Assembly: GCF_035984415.1 (NCBI RefSeq)
Contig: NZ_CP130721.1
Location: 186,001 to 250,000, forward strand
DNA: 64,000 nt
Origin: Streptomyces sp. NBC_01296
GTDB taxonomy: Bacteria > Actinomycetota > Actinomycetes > Streptomycetales > Streptomycetaceae
Direction of reading: 5' to 3'
Shown: piece by piece, positions 62,901 through 64,000 of the stretch
Position numbering within the stretch: the stretch's first letter is position 1
Layout: each line of letters opens with the position of its first letter
Translations under genes and position numbers: made by a program
The notes under the pieces: generated by a model
Database searches by the model: none
What the model saw: only the letters and a program-made list of their open reading frames with translations
What the model was told of the DNA's origin: nothing

Positions 62901-64000
62901 GCGTGGACCGGGTCGGCATCGACGACGACTTCTTCGCCGTGGGCGGCGACAGCCTGCGCTCCATCCAGGTCGTGGCCCGCGCCCGCGCCCGGGGCCTGGA
63001 GCTGACCACGCGGGAGATCTTCGAGTGCCGCACCGCGGAGCGGCTGGCCGAGGTGGCCTCCGACCGCAAGGACCGGGTGCCGGTGCTCGCGGAGCTCGAG
63101 GGCGGCGGCGTCGGCGAGCTGGCGCTGCAGCCGGTGGCGCAGCACGTGTTCGAGCACGGCGGCGGGATCAACCGCTTCGCCATGTCGATCGTGCTCGAGC
63201 TGCCCACGGGCATCGACGAGAGCGCACTGGCCGCGACGCTGGACGCCGTGCTCGACCGGCACGACCTCCTGCGCGCGCAGCTGGTGCGCGGTGACGAGCC
63301 CTCGCTCGTCGTCCGTCCGCAGGGCGCCGTACGGGCGGCGGACCTGATCCGCCGCGTGCCCGTCACCGGCGGGTGGGACGACCCCGCCGCGCTGGAGACG
63401 GCGAAGGCGGAGGTGGACGCCGCCGCCGGCCGGCTCGACCCGGAAGCCGGGACCATGGCCGACTTCGTCTGGTTCACCGCGGACTCGGGTGCGGGCAGGC
63501 TGCTCGTGGTGCTGCACCACCTGGTGGTGGACGGCGTCTCCTGGCGCATCCTCATGTCGGACTTCGCCGAGGCCTGGCAGCAGGTCAAGGCCGGCAAGGC
63601 CCCCGAGCTGCCCGAGGTCGGCACGTCGGCCCGCCGCTGGGCGGCGGCGCTGGAGTCCGAGGCCCTCTCCCCGGAGCGGGAAGAGGAACTGGACTACTGG
63701 CGCGACATGCTCGAGTCGCCCAACCTCCCGCTGGGCGAGCGGGCGTTCAACCCCGCCGTGGACATCATGTCCACCCTCGACACCGTGCGCGTGCAGCTGC
63801 CCGCAGAGGTCACCGAGGCGGTGCTGACCAAGCTTCCCGCCGCGTTCAAGGGCACCGGCAGCGACGTGCTGCTCGCCGCGCTCGCCCTCGCGGTGAAGCG
63901 CTGGCGCGGTGACGACCGTTCGACCCTGGTCCGCATGGAGGGCCACGGCCGCGAGGAGGAAGTCGTCCCCGGCGCGGACCTCTCCCGGACCGTCGGATGG
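59912..64000 (+). CDS. NRPS, C-A-PCP-E, truncated by window end
   Basis: 1,363 residues visible with no stop. ATG 59912 follows GGAG. Domains: C about 1-440 (LSFAQRRLWFVDRF, HHIALDG), A about 463-970 (LTYRELD, YTSGSTGKPK, NFDVSVF, NSYGQSES, YRTGDLAR, GPTGKLDR), PCP about 983-1050 (GGDSL), E from about 1063 (HHLVVDGVSWR, EGHGREE). The E domain predicts a D-configured residue. The A pocket by eye is D-V-F-S-V-A-S-Y-A-K; from memory this resembles codes of piperazate or hydroxyornithine-type A domains, which fits the local KtzI/KtzT-like pair, but it needs a proper comparison. No loading module precedes C, so it is either internal to the line or uses an acyl starter. Confidence 0.93.
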   Translation, partial: MIPLSFAQRRLWFVDRFEGPSPTYNGAFALRLTGELNVGALQTALRDVIDRHEVLRTVIVEGDDGIPHQEVLASGHKPFELPVVEVAEEKRRAAVDAAAVETFDLATDVPIRATLVRTGTLDHTLVLVVHHIALDGESLGPLLRDLTTAYSARKDGDAPVWEPLPVQYADYTLWQQDMLGDESDPDSLAARQLEYWRGALADMVQPLALPTDRPRPKMTSPRGDLVKFPIEADLLRAVEKVAAEQDTTVSMVMQSALAVLLHHLGCGDDVPLGAPIAGRTDEELRDLVGFFVNTWVLRVDLSGNPSFLQLLQRVRDRALAAYDNQDMPFERLVELLNPDRSTAYHPYFQVMLAWQEPLGDLEFAGLGVESETLETGTAKFDLFFNMIPDGAGGAGVRLEYVTDLFDRATVERLADRFVRVLGELVADSERAIGGIDVLDAAERDLLLVRFNDNATAASELTVPELFESQAARTPDAPAILCDGRTLTYRELDDRANAVAWELVRRGAGPEDLVVLALPRTEDLVVGLLGILKSGAGYVPMDPQYLAGRAQTVLSEARPRFVVTDTATAQDLPQNDMTSINLDLRAEWDAPRGPLDNTGRIAPLGPDNLAYVMYTSGSTGKPKGAAITHRSVVNGVQELVRVIDAPTGWKMLAGTSVNFDVSVFELLTTLSTGGTAEVVPNALALAERDGWDGHVISGVPSVLGELVGHLHKATDVRTVVFAGDVLPARLVRQVREALPDVQIVNSYGQSESFYATTFSLPAAEEWAESDVAPIGTPLGNMRAYVLGPGLAPAAQGVIGELYVVGTCLGRGYHDRPGLTAERFVANPFAAGERMYRTGDLARWNARGELECVGRGDGQVKVRGFRIETAEVEAAITQHPGISEAVVISREVGSDGRRLVAYVVHTGEGAVGDDGAGGIGDVDVQAGASSAELRKFVAARLPDYMVPSAFVAVSQLPLGPTGKLDRSALPEPEFLGEAYREPRTEAEKIITAAYADVLGVDRVGIDDDFFAVGGDSLRSIQVVARARARGLELTTREIFECRTAERLAEVASDRKDRVPVLAELEGGGVGELALQPVAQHVFEHGGGINRFAMSIVLELPTGIDESALAATLDAVLDRHDLLRAQLVRGDEPSLVVRPQGAVRAADLIRRVPVTGGWDDPAALETAKAEVDAAAGRLDPEAGTMADFVWFTADSGAGRLLVVLHHLVVDGVSWRILMSDFAEAWQQVKAGKAPELPEVGTSARRWAAALESEALSPEREEELDYWRDMLESPNLPLGERAFNPAVDIMSTLDTVRVQLPAEVTEAVLTKLPAAFKGTGSDVLLAALALAVKRWRGDDRSTLVRMEGHGREEEVVPGADLSRTVGW

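Noticed and set aside
59726..63946. Long minus-strand open frame (about 1,406 codons) opposite the NRPS gene
   Set aside because: Low-complexity His/Val/Gly/Arg translation without motifs; the plus strand carries clear C, A, PCP and E motifs.

Overview
The window is very GC-rich, has Streptomyces-style ribosome-binding sites and regulators (SARP, two LmbU-like proteins, TetR, a LuxR-type HTH), and is almost wholly coding. It reads as chromosomal DNA from a Streptomyces-like actinomycete carrying two adjacent biosynthetic regions separated by a scarred junction. No tRNA, rRNA or CRISPR array was seen.

Region 1 (1-33.7 kb) holds a small 3Fe-4S ferredoxin and two giant forward genes. The first encodes a bimodular type I polyketide synthase (KS-AT-KR-ACP, KS-AT-DH-KR-ACP). 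The second encodes a 7,911-residue PKS/NRPS hybrid: two KS-AT-DH-KR-ACP modules, a C-PCP unit with no adenylation domain, KS-AT-ACP, C-A(probably Gly)-PCP, KS-AT-KR-ACP and TE. A perfect 20-bp stem with a UUCG-type loop closes the transcript. The AT domains of modules 3 and 4 share a 1,171-bp block that reads as identical.

Region 2 (33.8-35.9 kb) is a graveyard of broken pieces: an MFS transporter tail, two parts of an ISL3-type transposase, a 5'-truncated group II intron that still has domain V, a PKS enoylreductase-like scrap and another membrane-protein tail.

Region 3 (36.0-42.9 kb) holds small accessory or housekeeping genes: a DUF5302-like protein, an acyl-CoA carboxylase epsilon-like subunit, two TetR regulators, an alpha/beta hydrolase, an SDR, a LuxR-type HTH protein, a frameshifted DHFR/RibD-like gene, a cupin, a SnoaL-like protein and an orphan ABC-ATPase C-terminal domain.

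Region 4 (42.9-64 kb, continuing past the end) looks like a piperazic-acid nonribosomal peptide cluster. ArgB, ArgC, ArgJ and ArgD give a complete glutamate-to-ornithine route with no later arginine genes. A KtzI-like ornithine N-hydroxylase and a KtzT-like N-N bond-forming enzyme would turn ornithine into piperazate. Two MbtH proteins, a discrete A domain, a discrete PCP, an FAD oxidoreductase, a type II thioesterase and an NRPS (C-A-PCP-E, cut by the window end) accompany them. Also present is a secreted R61-type DD-peptidase homologue in which the catalytic residues of all three motifs are replaced.

Two regulatory signatures recur in region 4. One is a TGTCY-N8-RGACA palindrome, seen six times upstream of five genes. 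The other is 11-bp-phased heptamer arrays of the SARP type. Together they suggest a two-regulator circuit. Region 1 and region 4 could be one super-cluster or two neighbouring clusters; the sequence alone does not decide.
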